15,050 nucleotides of DNA from Acetobacteraceae bacterium (GTDB lineage Bacteria; Pseudomonadota; Alphaproteobacteria; Acetobacterales; Acetobacteraceae). The DNA lies in assembly GCA_947476855.1 (NCBI GenBank), contig CANJSR010000059.1:1-15050 (forward strand), in the 5' to 3' direction. Below are positions 1-7,185 of this stretch, one piece after another. The first letter of the stretch is position 1, and every line of letters begins with the position of its first letter. The position numbers were made by a program, and so were the translations under genes. The notes under the pieces were generated by a model that worked only from the letters and a program-made list of their open reading frames with translations, made no database searches and was not told the DNA's origin.

Positions 1-1185
1 CTGCTCCTGCGGGGTCAACTGCGAGTGCGTGGTGCTGGCCGGATGGATCGCCAGGCTGCGGGCGTCGCCGATATTGGCCACGTGGTAGAACATCTTCAGG
101 CTGTCGATGAACTTCCGGCCGGCGTCGATCCCGCCCTTCAGCTCGAACCCGCACAGGCCGCCCTGGCCATGCGGCAGGTATTTGGCTGTCCGGTCAGCCG
201 CCACGCCGGTGTGATGCGCGGGATGGATCACGCGGGCCACTTCCTTCCGCCCGGCCAGATAGTTGGAGACGGCGAGCGCGTTGCGGCTGTGTTCCCGCAT
301 CCGCAGCGGCAGCGTCTCCAGCCCCTGGATGAACATGAAGGCGTTGAACGGCGCCATCGCCGCGCCAAGGTCGCGCAGCAGCGTCACCCGCATCTTCAGG
401 ATATAGGCGATCGGCCCCAGCGGCTTCACCGCCTGCGACCACACCGCCCCATGATAGGACGGGTCGGGGGAGTTCAGCAGCGGCTGCCGCTCGGGGAAGG
501 CTTCCCAATCGAAGTTGCCGCCATCGATCACCGCGCCGCCGATCGAGGTGCCGTGCCCGCCGATGTATTTCGTCGTCGAATACATGACCACGGCCGCGCC
601 GTGATCGAAGGGCCGGACCAGCAGCGGGGCCGCCGTGTTGTCCATGATCAGCGGAATGCCGAGCTTGCGGCCGATCGCGGCGACGTCGGCGATGGGGAAG
701 GGGATCAGCTTCGGGTTCGGCAGAGTCTCCGCGTAGTAGGCGCGGGTCCTGGCGTCGGTCGCGCGGGCGAAGGCCTCGGGGTCGGACGGATCGACGAAGC
801 GGCACTCGATCCCCTGGTCCTTCAGCGTGTTGGCGAACAGATTCCAGGTCCCGCCATACAGGTCGGTGGAGGAGACGATGTTGTCCCCCGCGCGCGCCAG
901 GTTCTGCACCGAAAACGCCGAGGCCGACTGGCCGGACGCGAGCGTCAGTGCCGCCACGCCGCCTTCGAGCGCGGCCAGGCGCTGCTCCAGCGCGTCGTTC
1001 GTCGGGTTCATGATGCGGGTGTAGATATTCCCCAGCTCCTTCAGCCCGAACAGGTTGGCGGCGTGCTCGCTGCTGTCGAACTGGTAGGAGGTGGTCTGAT
1101 AGATCGGCACGGCGACGGCGTTGGTCGCGCTGTCACGCCGCCATCCGGCATGCAGGGCCAGGGTCTCGGGGTGCTTGGATGCCAT
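1..1185 (-). CDS. metY: O-acetylhomoserine sulfhydrylase (aminocarboxypropyltransferase), 3'-truncated by window edge
   Basis: PLP enzyme of the Cys/Met metabolism family that makes homocysteine from O-acetylhomoserine and sulfide (cytosolic methionine biosynthesis). Seen: 395 codons open to the window edge, beginning MASKHPETLALHAGW; YTRIMNPTNDALEQRLAALEGG (split here as YTRIMNPT at 55-62 and LAALEGG at 70-76), SGQSA near 84-88, the Asp that contacts the PLP ring in MDNT (D182), and the Schiff-base lysine in STTKYIGGHG (K206). The last visible residues, HPASTTHSQLTPQEQ, are the conserved C-terminal MetY signature, so only about 30 residues are missing against the usual ~425-430. MetY rather than MetZ/MetB is favoured by the long form and the HAGW N-terminus (family knowledge). 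The ATG at 1185-1183 is fixed by AGGAGG nine bases upstream. It lies downstream of the DsbA-like gene on the same strand, but a 120-bp gap with its own promoter candidate suggests independent transcription. Confidence 0.95.
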   Translation of the reverse strand, partial: MASKHPETLALHAGWRRDSATNAVAVPIYQTTSYQFDSSEHAANLFGLKELGNIYTRIMNPTNDALEQRLAALEGGVAALTLASGQSASAFSVQNLARAGDNIVSSTDLYGGTWNLFANTLKDQGIECRFVDPSDPEAFARATDARTRAYYAETLPNPKLIPFPIADVAAIGRKLGIPLIMDNTAAPLLVRPFDHGAAVVMYSTTKYIGGHGTSIGGAVIDGGNFDWEAFPERQPLLNSPDPSYHGAVWSQAVKPLGPIAYILKMRVTLLRDLGAAMAPFNAFMFIQGLETLPLRMREHSRNALAVSNYLAGRKEVARVIHPAHHTGVAADRTAKYLPHGQGGLCGFELKGGIDAGRKFIDSLKMFYHVANIGDARSLAIHPASTTHSQLTPQEQ

Positions 1186-1194
1186 GGTGGGACG

Positions 1195-1200
1195 CCTCCT
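1195..1200 (-). promoter_or_regulatory. Shine-Dalgarno of metY
   Basis: A perfect AGGAGG on the minus strand, nine bases before the ATG at 1185-1183. It is the strongest ribosome binding site in the window and fixes the metY start. Confidence 0.8.
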
Positions 1201-1214
1201 ATGTCTCTGACGGA

Positions 1215-1242
1215 CTTATAGCGTGTGTCGCGGAATGGTAAA
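1215..1242 (-). promoter_or_regulatory. putative sigma-70 promoter of metY
   Basis: On the minus strand TTTACC (1242-1237, 4/6 to TTGACA) and TATAAG (1220-1215, 5/6 to TATAAT) are separated by 16 bases. Transcription would start near 1208, giving a leader of only about 20 bases, which leaves no room for a SAM riboswitch. This is a consensus match by eye; alphaproteobacterial promoters are loose, so confidence is moderate. Confidence 0.45.
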
Positions 1243-1253
1243 CTTGTTACGTC

Positions 1254-1276
1254 CCAGGGGACGGTGTTTCCCCCGG
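1254..1276. other. G/C hairpin between the DsbA-like gene and metY
   Basis: The arms CCAGGGG (1254-1260) and CCCCCGG (1270-1276) form a seven-pair stem (one G-T pair in minus-strand RNA) with a nine-base loop. On the minus strand it starts 29 bases after the DsbA-like stop codon and lies upstream of the metY promoter candidate. No T-tract follows, so it may be a weak or Rho-assisted terminator/3'-end stabiliser of the DsbA-like transcript, or an operator. Confidence 0.4.
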
Positions 1277-1305
1277 AGGTCACAAATCTGAAAAACCTTG
1301 CGTCG

Positions 1306-2052
1306 TCAGGCCGCCTTTTCCAGCAGGATCTTGTTGCCCCGCCGCAACGCATTGGCGATCGTCTCGGCCGGCATCGCGCCCGAGAACAGCCCATACCCGT
1401 CCAGGAAGAACGACGGCACGCCGTTCACCCCTGCCTCCCGCGCCGCCTGGTCCGCGGCCCGCATCTCCTGGTCCGCCAGCGGACCCGACAGGAACGCCAC
1501 AACCTCGGCCCCGTCCATCCCGGCTTCGACCGCGCAGGCGGTCAGCACGGCGTGATCGCCGACATCCGCGCCCTCGGTGAAATAGGCCCTGAACACGACC
1601 TCCATCGCCGCGTCCTGCACGCCCTTGGTGCCGGCGAACCAGATCAGCCGATGCGCGTCGATCGTGTTCGGCGTCCGCGTCATCAGGTCGGTGCGAAACG
1701 CCAGCCCGACGCCCGCCGCCGATTCGATGATCCGCTGGTCAAGCTCCGCCGCCTTGGCGGCGCTGCCGAACTTCATCGCCCGGTACGACGCCCGGTCCCG
1801 CCCCTCGGCCGGCATGTCGGGATTGAGCTGGAACGGATTCCAATGCACCGAGAAGTGCAGCCCCTCGGCCCGCAGCATCTCCAGCGCCCGTTCGAGTTGG
1901 CGCTTGCCGATATAACACCAGGGGCAGATCACGTCGGAGACGATGTCGATCCGCGTGCCCACCGCCGGCTTGGTGCCCAGCGAAACCGGCGCCGCCGTGT
2001 CGTCACATCCATCGGGGCCGCATACCGCGCCACCGGAGATATTGTCGTCCAT
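1306..2052 (-). CDS. DsbA-family (FrnE-like) thiol oxidoreductase
   Basis: A 248-residue protein of the DsbA/2-hydroxychromene-2-carboxylate isomerase superfamily (FrnE subgroup): a thioredoxin fold with an inserted helical domain, expected to be a cytosolic disulfide oxidoreductase/isomerase. Seen: catalytic CPWC at residues 43-46 after the beta strand IDIVSDVI, the FrnE-like WNPFQLNPDMP, the helical insert, and the cis-proline region GVPSFF near the C-terminus followed by FSGAMP. No signal peptide is visible. The start ATG (2052-2050) is preceded by AAGGGAGG with a 7-base gap; a longer in-frame extension to 2235 would run into the divergent GTPase gene and is rejected. An oddity is the N-terminal tail (1-34) carrying CGPDGC (C11 and C16), a second CX4C pair. 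It is divergent from the CobW-type GTPase across 48 bp. The exact substrate is unknown. Confidence 0.9.
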   Translation of the reverse strand: MDDNISGGAVCGPDGCDDTAAPVSLGTKPAVGTRIDIVSDVICPWCYIGKRQLERALEMLRAEGLHFSVHWNPFQLNPDMPAEGRDRASYRAMKFGSAAKAAELDQRIIESAAGVGLAFRTDLMTRTPNTIDAHRLIWFAGTKGVQDAAMEVVFRAYFTEGADVGDHAVLTACAVEAGMDGAEVVAFLSGPLADQEMRAADQAAREAGVNGVPSFFLDGYGLFSGAMPAETIANALRRGNKILLEKAA

Positions 2053-2071
2053 CCGCCTGCCTCCCTTGCCA

Positions 2072-2087
2072 GGGGCCTCGCGGCCCC
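2072..2087. other. perfect 6-bp hairpin in the divergent intergenic region
   Basis: GGGGCC (2072-2077), loop TCGC, GGCCCC (2082-2087). It lies between the two divergent starts (2052 minus, 2101 plus), a gap of only 48 bases that must hold both 5' ends. It could be an operator or a structured leader masking the weak ribosome site of the GTG start; the sequence does not decide. Confidence 0.4.
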
Positions 2088-2100
2088 GGATAGTCCGTTC

Positions 2101-3102
2101 GTGATCCCTGTCTCCATCGTCACCGGCTTCCTGGGCAGTGGCAAGACCACCCTGATCGGGCGTGTCTTGCGCGACCCCGCCTTCGCGCGCACCGCGGTCA
2201 TCGTGAATGAGTTCGGGGAGATCGGGCTCGACCACGAACTGATCGCGTCGAGCAATGAGACCTTCACCGCTTTGACCACCGGCTGCCTGTGCTGCGCGGT
2301 GCGCGACGACCTGGTGAAGACCCTGCTGGACCTGCGGGCCGATCCCGCCGCGTCCTATGACCGGGTGCTGATCGAGACATCAGGCCTGGCCGACCCCGCG
2401 CCGATCCTGCACGCGCTGATGACGGATCGGGACCTGGGCCGCGACCATGTGATCGACACCGTGCTGACCGTCGTCGATTCCCTGTTCGGCGCGACCACGC
2501 TGGATGACCATCCGGAGGCGCGCCGGCAGGTCGCGGTCGCCGATCTGCTGGTGCTCAGCAAGGCCGATCTGGGCGCGCCGTCGGCCGAATTGCTGGAACG
2601 GCTGGACGCGCTGAACCCCTCGGCCGAACGCGGGCGCTCCGATGCGATCGACCCTGCGTCGCTGTTCGGGCGGGTGGGGGGTGTCGCCAACGACCGCCTT
2701 GCCCGCTTGCCGGACCAGCCAGCGGCGTCTCCCTTTTCCACCGCCCGCCATTCCGACGGGGTCGAGACGTTCAGCCTGACGCGGGAGGCGCCCATCCCCG
2801 CCTTGGCTCTGACGTTGCTGTTGCAGGCCCTGGCGGAACATTGCGGCCCCGCCTTGCTGCGCATGAAGGGCATCGTCGCGATCGCCGAGGCCGATGACCG
2901 TCCCGCCGTCCTGCACGGCGTGCGTCATGTCTTCTCCCCGCCCGCCTTCCTGCCGGCCTGGCCCTCGGCCGACCGGACGTCGCGGCTGGTCTTCATCACG
3001 CGCGGCGTGCCCCGGTATTTCCCGGCCCGGTTGCTTGAAATGATCGAAGCCGAGGTTCATGAGGAAATGAACGCCCACAAGGGCGGCATGAATAATCGGT
3101 AA
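2101..3102 (+). CDS. CobW/COG0523-family GTP-binding protein (metal chaperone type)
   Basis: A 333-residue G3E-family P-loop GTPase; relatives (CobW, YeiR, YjiA, ZNG1) deliver or insert Zn, Co or other metals into client proteins. Seen from the GTG start: VIPVSIVTGFLGSGKTT places Walker A at residues 9-16; NEFGEIGLD at 36-44 (switch region); the metal-binding CxCC motif GCLCC at 61-65; ETSGLADP at 92-99; SKAD at 153-156 in place of NKxD; and a CobW_C domain from about 215 to the end containing RMKGIVAIAE. GTG at 2101-2103 is chosen because family members start two or three residues before the Walker A strand, and longer in-frame sequence overlaps the divergent oxidoreductase. The ribosome site is poor. 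There is no long His-rich loop, only scattered His near the end. The following binding-protein gene starts 23 bases after the stop, suggesting co-transcription. The metal and client are unknown. Confidence 0.92.
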   Translation: MIPVSIVTGFLGSGKTTLIGRVLRDPAFARTAVIVNEFGEIGLDHELIASSNETFTALTTGCLCCAVRDDLVKTLLDLRADPAASYDRVLIETSGLADPAPILHALMTDRDLGRDHVIDTVLTVVDSLFGATTLDDHPEARRQVAVADLLVLSKADLGAPSAELLERLDALNPSAERGRSDAIDPASLFGRVGGVANDRLARLPDQPAASPFSTARHSDGVETFSLTREAPIPALALTLLLQALAEHCGPALLRMKGIVAIAEADDRPAVLHGVRHVFSPPAFLPAWPSADRTSRLVFITRGVPRYFPARLLEMIEAEVHEEMNAHKGGMNNR

Positions 3103-3125
3103 TCCATTCGGGAGTTTCCAGAATA

Positions 3126-4703
3126 ATGCTCAACCGGCGTACTCTTCTCGCCGCGGCTGCCGTGTCGCCGCTTGCCCGCCCCGCCATCGCCGCGCCCAAC
3201 GCCCGCACCCTGGTCTGCGTCCCGCAGGCGGGCCTCACCTCGATCGATCCGGTCTGGAGCAGCGCGCAGGTCGTCCGCAACATGGCCTTCATGGTCTACG
3301 ACGTGCTGTACGGCCTCGATGAGAACATGGTCCCCCGCCCGCAGATGGTCGAAGCCGACCTGATGGAGGACGGCGGCAAGCGCTGGACCATCAAGCTGCG
3401 GGAAAACCTGGTCTTCCATGATGGGGAAAAGGTGCTGGCGCGGGACTGCGTTGCCTCCCTGAAGCGCTGGATGGCGCGCGACCAGGTGGGCGTCACCATC
3501 GCCCGCCGGACCGAGGCGCTTGAGGCGATCGACGACCGCACGATCGTTCTGCGCATGAACCGTCCGTTCCCGCATCTGCGCAAGGCCCTGTGCAAGATCA
3601 TCACCCCCGCCGTGATGATGCCCGAACGCCTGGCCTTGACCGATCCGTTCAAGCAGATACCGGAAGCCATCGGCAGTGGCCCGTTCCGTTGGCTGGCCAA
3701 GGAACAGGTCCTCGGCAGCTCCGCGGCCTTCGAGCGGTTCGACAAATATGTCTCCCGCAACGAAGCCCCCAGCTACATGGCCGGCGGCCGGCCGGTCTAC
3801 GTCGATCGGGTCGAATGGAAGATGATGCCCGACGGCGCCACCGCCGCCAACGCGCTGGTGACCGGAGAGATCGACTGGATCGAAATCCCGTTGCCCGATT
3901 TGCTGCCGATGCTGAAAAAGGCAAAGGGCGTGCGGACCGAGGTGCTCGACACCCAGGGCCAGATCCATTTCCTTCGCCCCAACCACACCGTTACGCCCAC
4001 GAACAATCCGGCGGTCCTGCGCGCGATGCTGGCCGCGATCGACCAGAAGGAGGTGATGCTGGCGGTCATGGGCGGTGATCCCACCAACATGATTACCGAT
4101 GTCGGCTTTCTCCGCAGCCCGCATCCGGAGGTCCGTGAAGCCGGGCTCGACCTGGTCCGCAAGCGGCATACGAAGGCTGAGATCAAGGCCATGCTCGACA
4201 AGGCGGGCTACAAGGGCGAACGCATCGCCCTCCTGCACGCGACCGAGCACACGTTCTACAACCCCTCCGCCTCCATCATCGGCCATCAACTGCGCGAAGC
4301 CGGCTTCAACGTCGACAACCAGCCGATGGACTGGGGTACCGTGCAGGCACGCCGGATCAGCAAGGAACCGGTGGAAAAGGGCGGCTGGTCGTTGTTTCCC
4401 AGTGTCGCACCGTTTCCCGACTATACCGATCCGCTGCTGGCCAACTTCATCCGCAGCAACGGCAAGGATGCCTGGTTCGGCTGGCCCGACGATCCGAAGA
4501 TCGAATCCCTCTATTCAACCTGGCTCGAAACATCGGATCCCGCCGAACAAATTAAACTTGAGCGTGACTATCAGCTTCAGGCCTTCGAAACGCTGCCCTT
4601 CATCCCGTTGGGCGGGTATCGACAAACCTCCGCCTGGCGGGACAATGTTCAGGGTATCCTGAAGGGCCCGTCGGTCGTGTTCTGGAACGTCAAGAAGACC
4701 TGA
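3126..4703 (+). CDS. ABC transporter periplasmic substrate-binding protein, family 5 (DppA/OppA/NikA type), copy 1
   Basis: A 525-residue extracytoplasmic solute-binding protein (SBP_bac_5) of the class that captures peptides, nickel complexes or glycosides for an ABC importer. Seen: signal peptide MLNRRTLLAAAAVSPLARPAIA (given here as the n-region LNRRTLL, an Ala-rich core and cleavage near PAIA-AP; the twin Arg makes Tat export possible); SIDPVWSSAQ and the YGLDENMVPRPQM segment typical of the family; LRENLVFHDGEKVLARDCVASLKRW; RMNRPFPH; EAIGSGPFR; and the C-terminal LPFIPLGGY. The length is normal. The ATG at 3126 has GGGAG about 11 bases upstream. It is followed by a close paralogue. No permease or ATP-binding genes adjoin it, so the ligand cannot be assigned. 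Confidence 0.93.
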   Translation: MLNRRTLLAAAAVSPLARPAIAAPNARTLVCVPQAGLTSIDPVWSSAQVVRNMAFMVYDVLYGLDENMVPRPQMVEADLMEDGGKRWTIKLRENLVFHDGEKVLARDCVASLKRWMARDQVGVTIARRTEALEAIDDRTIVLRMNRPFPHLRKALCKIITPAVMMPERLALTDPFKQIPEAIGSGPFRWLAKEQVLGSSAAFERFDKYVSRNEAPSYMAGGRPVYVDRVEWKMMPDGATAANALVTGEIDWIEIPLPDLLPMLKKAKGVRTEVLDTQGQIHFLRPNHTVTPTNNPAVLRAMLAAIDQKEVMLAVMGGDPTNMITDVGFLRSPHPEVREAGLDLVRKRHTKAEIKAMLDKAGYKGERIALLHATEHTFYNPSASIIGHQLREAGFNVDNQPMDWGTVQARRISKEPVEKGGWSLFPSVAPFPDYTDPLLANFIRSNGKDAWFGWPDDPKIESLYSTWLETSDPAEQIKLERDYQLQAFETLPFIPLGGYRQTSAWRDNVQGILKGPSVVFWNVKKT

Positions 4704-4793
4704 CATGGTTTGACGGGCGGGGAGGCACGGGAAAAAGGTCCGGTCAGGTCAATCTGGTAATCGCCGCATAAGGCGCCAGGGAGGAAAATGACC
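4704..4793 (+). other. short gap between the two binding-protein genes
   Basis: Ninety bases without a gene. TTGACG at 4710-4715 resembles a -35 box but no good -10 box lies 16-18 bases on (the region is purine-rich), so an internal promoter is not supported. The gap ends in the ribosome binding site of copy 2. Confidence 0.35.
4779..4784 (+). promoter_or_regulatory. Shine-Dalgarno choosing the second ATG of copy 2
   Basis: GGGAGG lies 3 bases before the ATG at 4788 but 9 bases before the ATG at 4794. The latter spacing is normal, so translation most likely begins at 4794 (MIKRRTLLKG). Confidence 0.65.
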
Positions 4794-6374
4794 ATGATCA
4801 AACGTCGAACCTTGCTGAAAGGTGCGGCCGCCGCGGCCGTGCCCCTCGCCAGCCCCGCCCTCGGGCAGCCGGCCAGCGTCCTGCGGGTCATGCCGCAGGC
4901 CGTGCTCAACACGATCGACCCGGTCTGGAGCAGCGCCCAGATCGTCCGCAACCTCGGCTTCATGGTGTTCGAGACACTGTATGGCCGCGATGAGAACCTG
5001 GTTCCCCATCCGCAGATGCTGGAAGGCGGGTTGATGGAGGACGGCGGCAAGCGCTGGACCCTGACGCTGCGGCCCAACCAGTGGTTCCATGACGGCACGC
5101 CGGTGCTGGCCCGGGACGTGGTCGCGTCGCTGAACCGGTGGAGCAAGCGCGACCCGGCCGGCGCCACGCTGATGGCCCGAATGGATGAGATGTCGGCCAA
5201 GGACGACCGCACCGTCATCCTGCGGCTGAACAAGCCGTTCCCGCATTTCCCCGAACTGATGTGCAAGGTCACCATCCCGCCCGTCATCATGCCGGAACGA
5301 CTGGCCGCGACCGATCCGTTCAAGCAGATCCCCGAGGCGATCGGCTCCGGCCCGTTCCGCTTCGTGCACAAGGAACACGTCCTCGGCAGCAAGGCCGTGT
5401 TCGAGAAGAACGAGAAATACGTCCCCCGCGATGAGGCGCCGAGCTACACGGCGGGCGGACGAAGGGTGTTTGTTGATCGGGTGGAATGGCTGATGATCCC
5501 CGATGGCGGCACCGCGGTGAACGCGCTGATGACCGGGGAACTCGACTGGATCGAAATCCCGCTGCCCGACCTGATCGGCACCCTCCGCAAGGCGAAGGGG
5601 ATCAAGACCGGGCATCTGGATACCTATGGCCAGATCATGGCGCTGCGCCCGAACCACCAGGCCGCGCCAACCTCCAACCCAGCGTTCCGGCGCGCGATGA
5701 TGGCAGCGATCGACCAGAAGGAGGTGATGACCGCGATCATGGGCGGCGACCCGGAAAACTGGTTCGTGCCCCAGGGATTCATGTTCACCGGCAAGAAGGA
5801 GGTCGACGAGGCCGGCCTGGACAATGTCCGCGCGCCCAAGAGCAAGGCCGAGATCAAGAAGATGCTGGATGCCGCGGGCTACAAGGGCGAAAAGCTCGCC
5901 CTGCTGCACGCGACCGAGCACACCTTCTACAACCCCGCCAGCCTGATCGTGACCCAGCAGTTGCAGGACGCGGGCATCAACGTCGACGCCCAGCCGATGG
6001 ATTGGGCGACCGTGCAGACGAGGCGCAACAACCGCGGCCAGTTGAACGAAGGCGGATGGTCACTGTTCCCGACCGTGACCCCGGTCGCCGAGATGCGCTC
6101 TCCCCTGGTCGGGATGTTCATGCGCGGCAACGGCAAGAACGCCTTCTTCGGCTGGCCCGAGGATCCCGAAACAGAACGCATGTACGACCAATGGCTCGGC
6201 GTTTCCGACCCGGCGGAACAGACGAAGCTGGAACGGGCGTATGAGCTTCATGCCTACCAGACGGTGCCGTTCATTCCGCTGGGGCGGTATGTCCAGTCCT
6301 CGGCCTGGCGGGAGAACCTGACGGGGATCCTGAAGGGGCCGTCGATCGTGTTCTGGAATGTAAAGAAAGGCTGA
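4794..6374 (+). CDS. ABC transporter periplasmic substrate-binding protein, family 5, copy 2 (tandem paralogue)
   Basis: A 526-residue binding protein, collinear with the preceding gene over its whole length and clearly more than half identical by eye. Seen: a Tat-like signal peptide (IKRRTLLKG, then an Ala-rich core, with cleavage likely after PALG before QP); NTIDPVWSSAQIVRN; the YGRDENLVPHPQML segment; NQWFHDGTPVLARDVVASLNRW; LNKPFPHFPE; EAIGSGPFRF; shared IDWIEIPLPDL-type and HATEHTFYNP stretches; C-terminal VPFIPLGRY and GPSIVFWNVKK. The two copies differ most in the middle (MITDVGFLRSPHPEV against WFVPQGFMFTGKKEV) and around WSLFP, places where ligand specificity often varies in this family. 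Start at 4794 from ribosome-site spacing; 4788 would add MT. No permease follows; the transcript probably ends at the hairpin near 6448. Confidence 0.93.
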   Translation: MIKRRTLLKGAAAAAVPLASPALGQPASVLRVMPQAVLNTIDPVWSSAQIVRNLGFMVFETLYGRDENLVPHPQMLEGGLMEDGGKRWTLTLRPNQWFHDGTPVLARDVVASLNRWSKRDPAGATLMARMDEMSAKDDRTVILRLNKPFPHFPELMCKVTIPPVIMPERLAATDPFKQIPEAIGSGPFRFVHKEHVLGSKAVFEKNEKYVPRDEAPSYTAGGRRVFVDRVEWLMIPDGGTAVNALMTGELDWIEIPLPDLIGTLRKAKGIKTGHLDTYGQIMALRPNHQAAPTSNPAFRRAMMAAIDQKEVMTAIMGGDPENWFVPQGFMFTGKKEVDEAGLDNVRAPKSKAEIKKMLDAAGYKGEKLALLHATEHTFYNPASLIVTQQLQDAGINVDAQPMDWATVQTRRNNRGQLNEGGWSLFPTVTPVAEMRSPLVGMFMRGNGKNAFFGWPEDPETERMYDQWLGVSDPAEQTKLERAYELHAYQTVPFIPLGRYVQSSAWRENLTGILKGPSIVFWNVKKG

Positions 6375-6447
6375 CCGGCGCTGCCTTTCGTTGCGGCGGC
6401 TGGCGCACCGGCCGCTGTAACGTTTGGCCCACCGGTCGGTCCTACCC

Positions 6448-6479
6448 GTCGTGGCGGCCGAAGGGCCGCCATCCACGAC
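6448..6479 (+). terminator. strong hairpin in the convergent gap, likely terminator
   Basis: GTCGT then GGCGGCC, loop GAAG, GGCCGCC, a 4-base ATCC bulge, then ACGAC: twelve pairs in all. It lies 73 bases after the second binding-protein stop and 73 bases beyond the convergent NUDIX stop, so it could serve both strands. No clear T-run follows on either side, so it may act as a Rho-dependent or processed 3' end. The rest of 6375-6552 shows no gene. Confidence 0.45.
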
Positions 6480-6552
6480 TTGCCCGTCAGCAACAGCGGA
6501 AAATCGTGGTGGTCAGCCCTGCGCCCACCAGGACGGGACTACGCTCCAGGGC

Positions 6553-7185
6553 TCAGTCAAACTCGGTCGGCAGGGACCGATCACGCCAATGGGCATACAT
6601 CTGCGCGATCTGGCGCGGGTTGATCCGGCGCGTGGACAGGTCGGAGGGGATGGCGTCTTCCGCGAACCAGCCGATCTCGCTGGTTTCCAGGCTGGTCGTC
6701 GCCTCTCCGCCCGTTGGTTCGCAGATGAAGAACAGGGTGGTGATGGAAAACGGCCCCAGTACCAGACCCTGGGTCGCCTTGTCCCAGGCGGCGGCGAGCT
6801 TCACCGGGCGGACGTGGAAGCCCGATTCCTCCCACACCTCCCGCACCACGGACTGCGCGGCGGTCTGGTTCACGTCGGCCCAGCCGCCGGGGATGGTCCA
6901 ACGGTGGTCGTCGGCGGTTTCGCGCACCATCAGAATTCGGCCGTCATCATCGAAGACCGCCGCGCGCACGCCCAGCTTGGGGGTCGCATAGCCGGCCTCC
7001 TGGCCGAAAAGGCTCTCGATCAGGCCCAGGTCGGCGCTTGTGTGTTCGGCCATGATCCGGGCCGCCAGCCCCATCAGCGCCTGGTAGCGGTCGAGGTCAT
7101 AGGGATCGCGGCTGAAGGCGAGGCCGGTCTGCGCCGTCGCCTGGATTTCCCGCGCCCACAGCAGCCAGTCAGGCTCCTGTCCCAT
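6553..7185 (-). CDS. NUDIX hydrolase with Nudix_N_2 domain (putative ADP-ribose/nucleotide pyrophosphatase)
   Basis: A 210-residue two-part protein. An N-terminal helical domain (about 1-60; WAREIQATAQTGLAF and DPYDLDRYQ are the hallmark of the NUDIX N-terminal domain found in COG1051-type enzymes) precedes the Nudix fold (about 68-200). The Nudix box runs from G101: WADVN, Q107, seven residues, then REVWEESGF (115-123). The box keeps R115, E116, E119 and E120, but the first conserved Glu is Gln (CAG). Members cleave nucleoside diphosphates linked to another moiety; the substrate is not predictable here. The ATG at 7185 shares one base with the bpt stop (TGATG), so it is translationally coupled as the last gene of the RDD-bpt-NUDIX operon. 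Confidence 0.9.
   Translation of the reverse strand: MGQEPDWLLWAREIQATAQTGLAFSRDPYDLDRYQALMGLAARIMAEHTSADLGLIESLFGQEAGYATPKLGVRAAVFDDDGRILMVRETADDHRWTIPGGWADVNQTAAQSVVREVWEESGFHVRPVKLAAAWDKATQGLVLGPFSITTLFFICEPTGGEATTSLETSEIGWFAEDAIPSDLSTRRINPRQIAQMYAHWRDRSLPTEFD

Noticed and set aside
25..1221. 398-codon open frame on the plus strand
   Set aside because: It is antisense to metY, rich in Arg/His/Gly with no domain sense; the minus strand has an unmistakable MetY sequence with PLP lysine and a perfect ribosome site.
1225..2100. Extended N-terminus of the CobW-type GTPase frame
   Set aside because: Translation of this part is antisense to the DsbA-family gene and low-complexity; family members begin just before Walker A, at the GTG at 2101.
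3057..4289. 410-codon minus-strand frame across the first binding protein
   Set aside because: Antisense shadow of a clear SBP_bac_5 gene; the similar frame at 4749-5921 arises only because the two genes are paralogues.
6375..6552. Possible tRNA or small RNA in the convergent gap
   Set aside because: No cloverleaf, anticodon arm or T-loop consensus could be drawn; the structure is explained by terminator-like hairpins.
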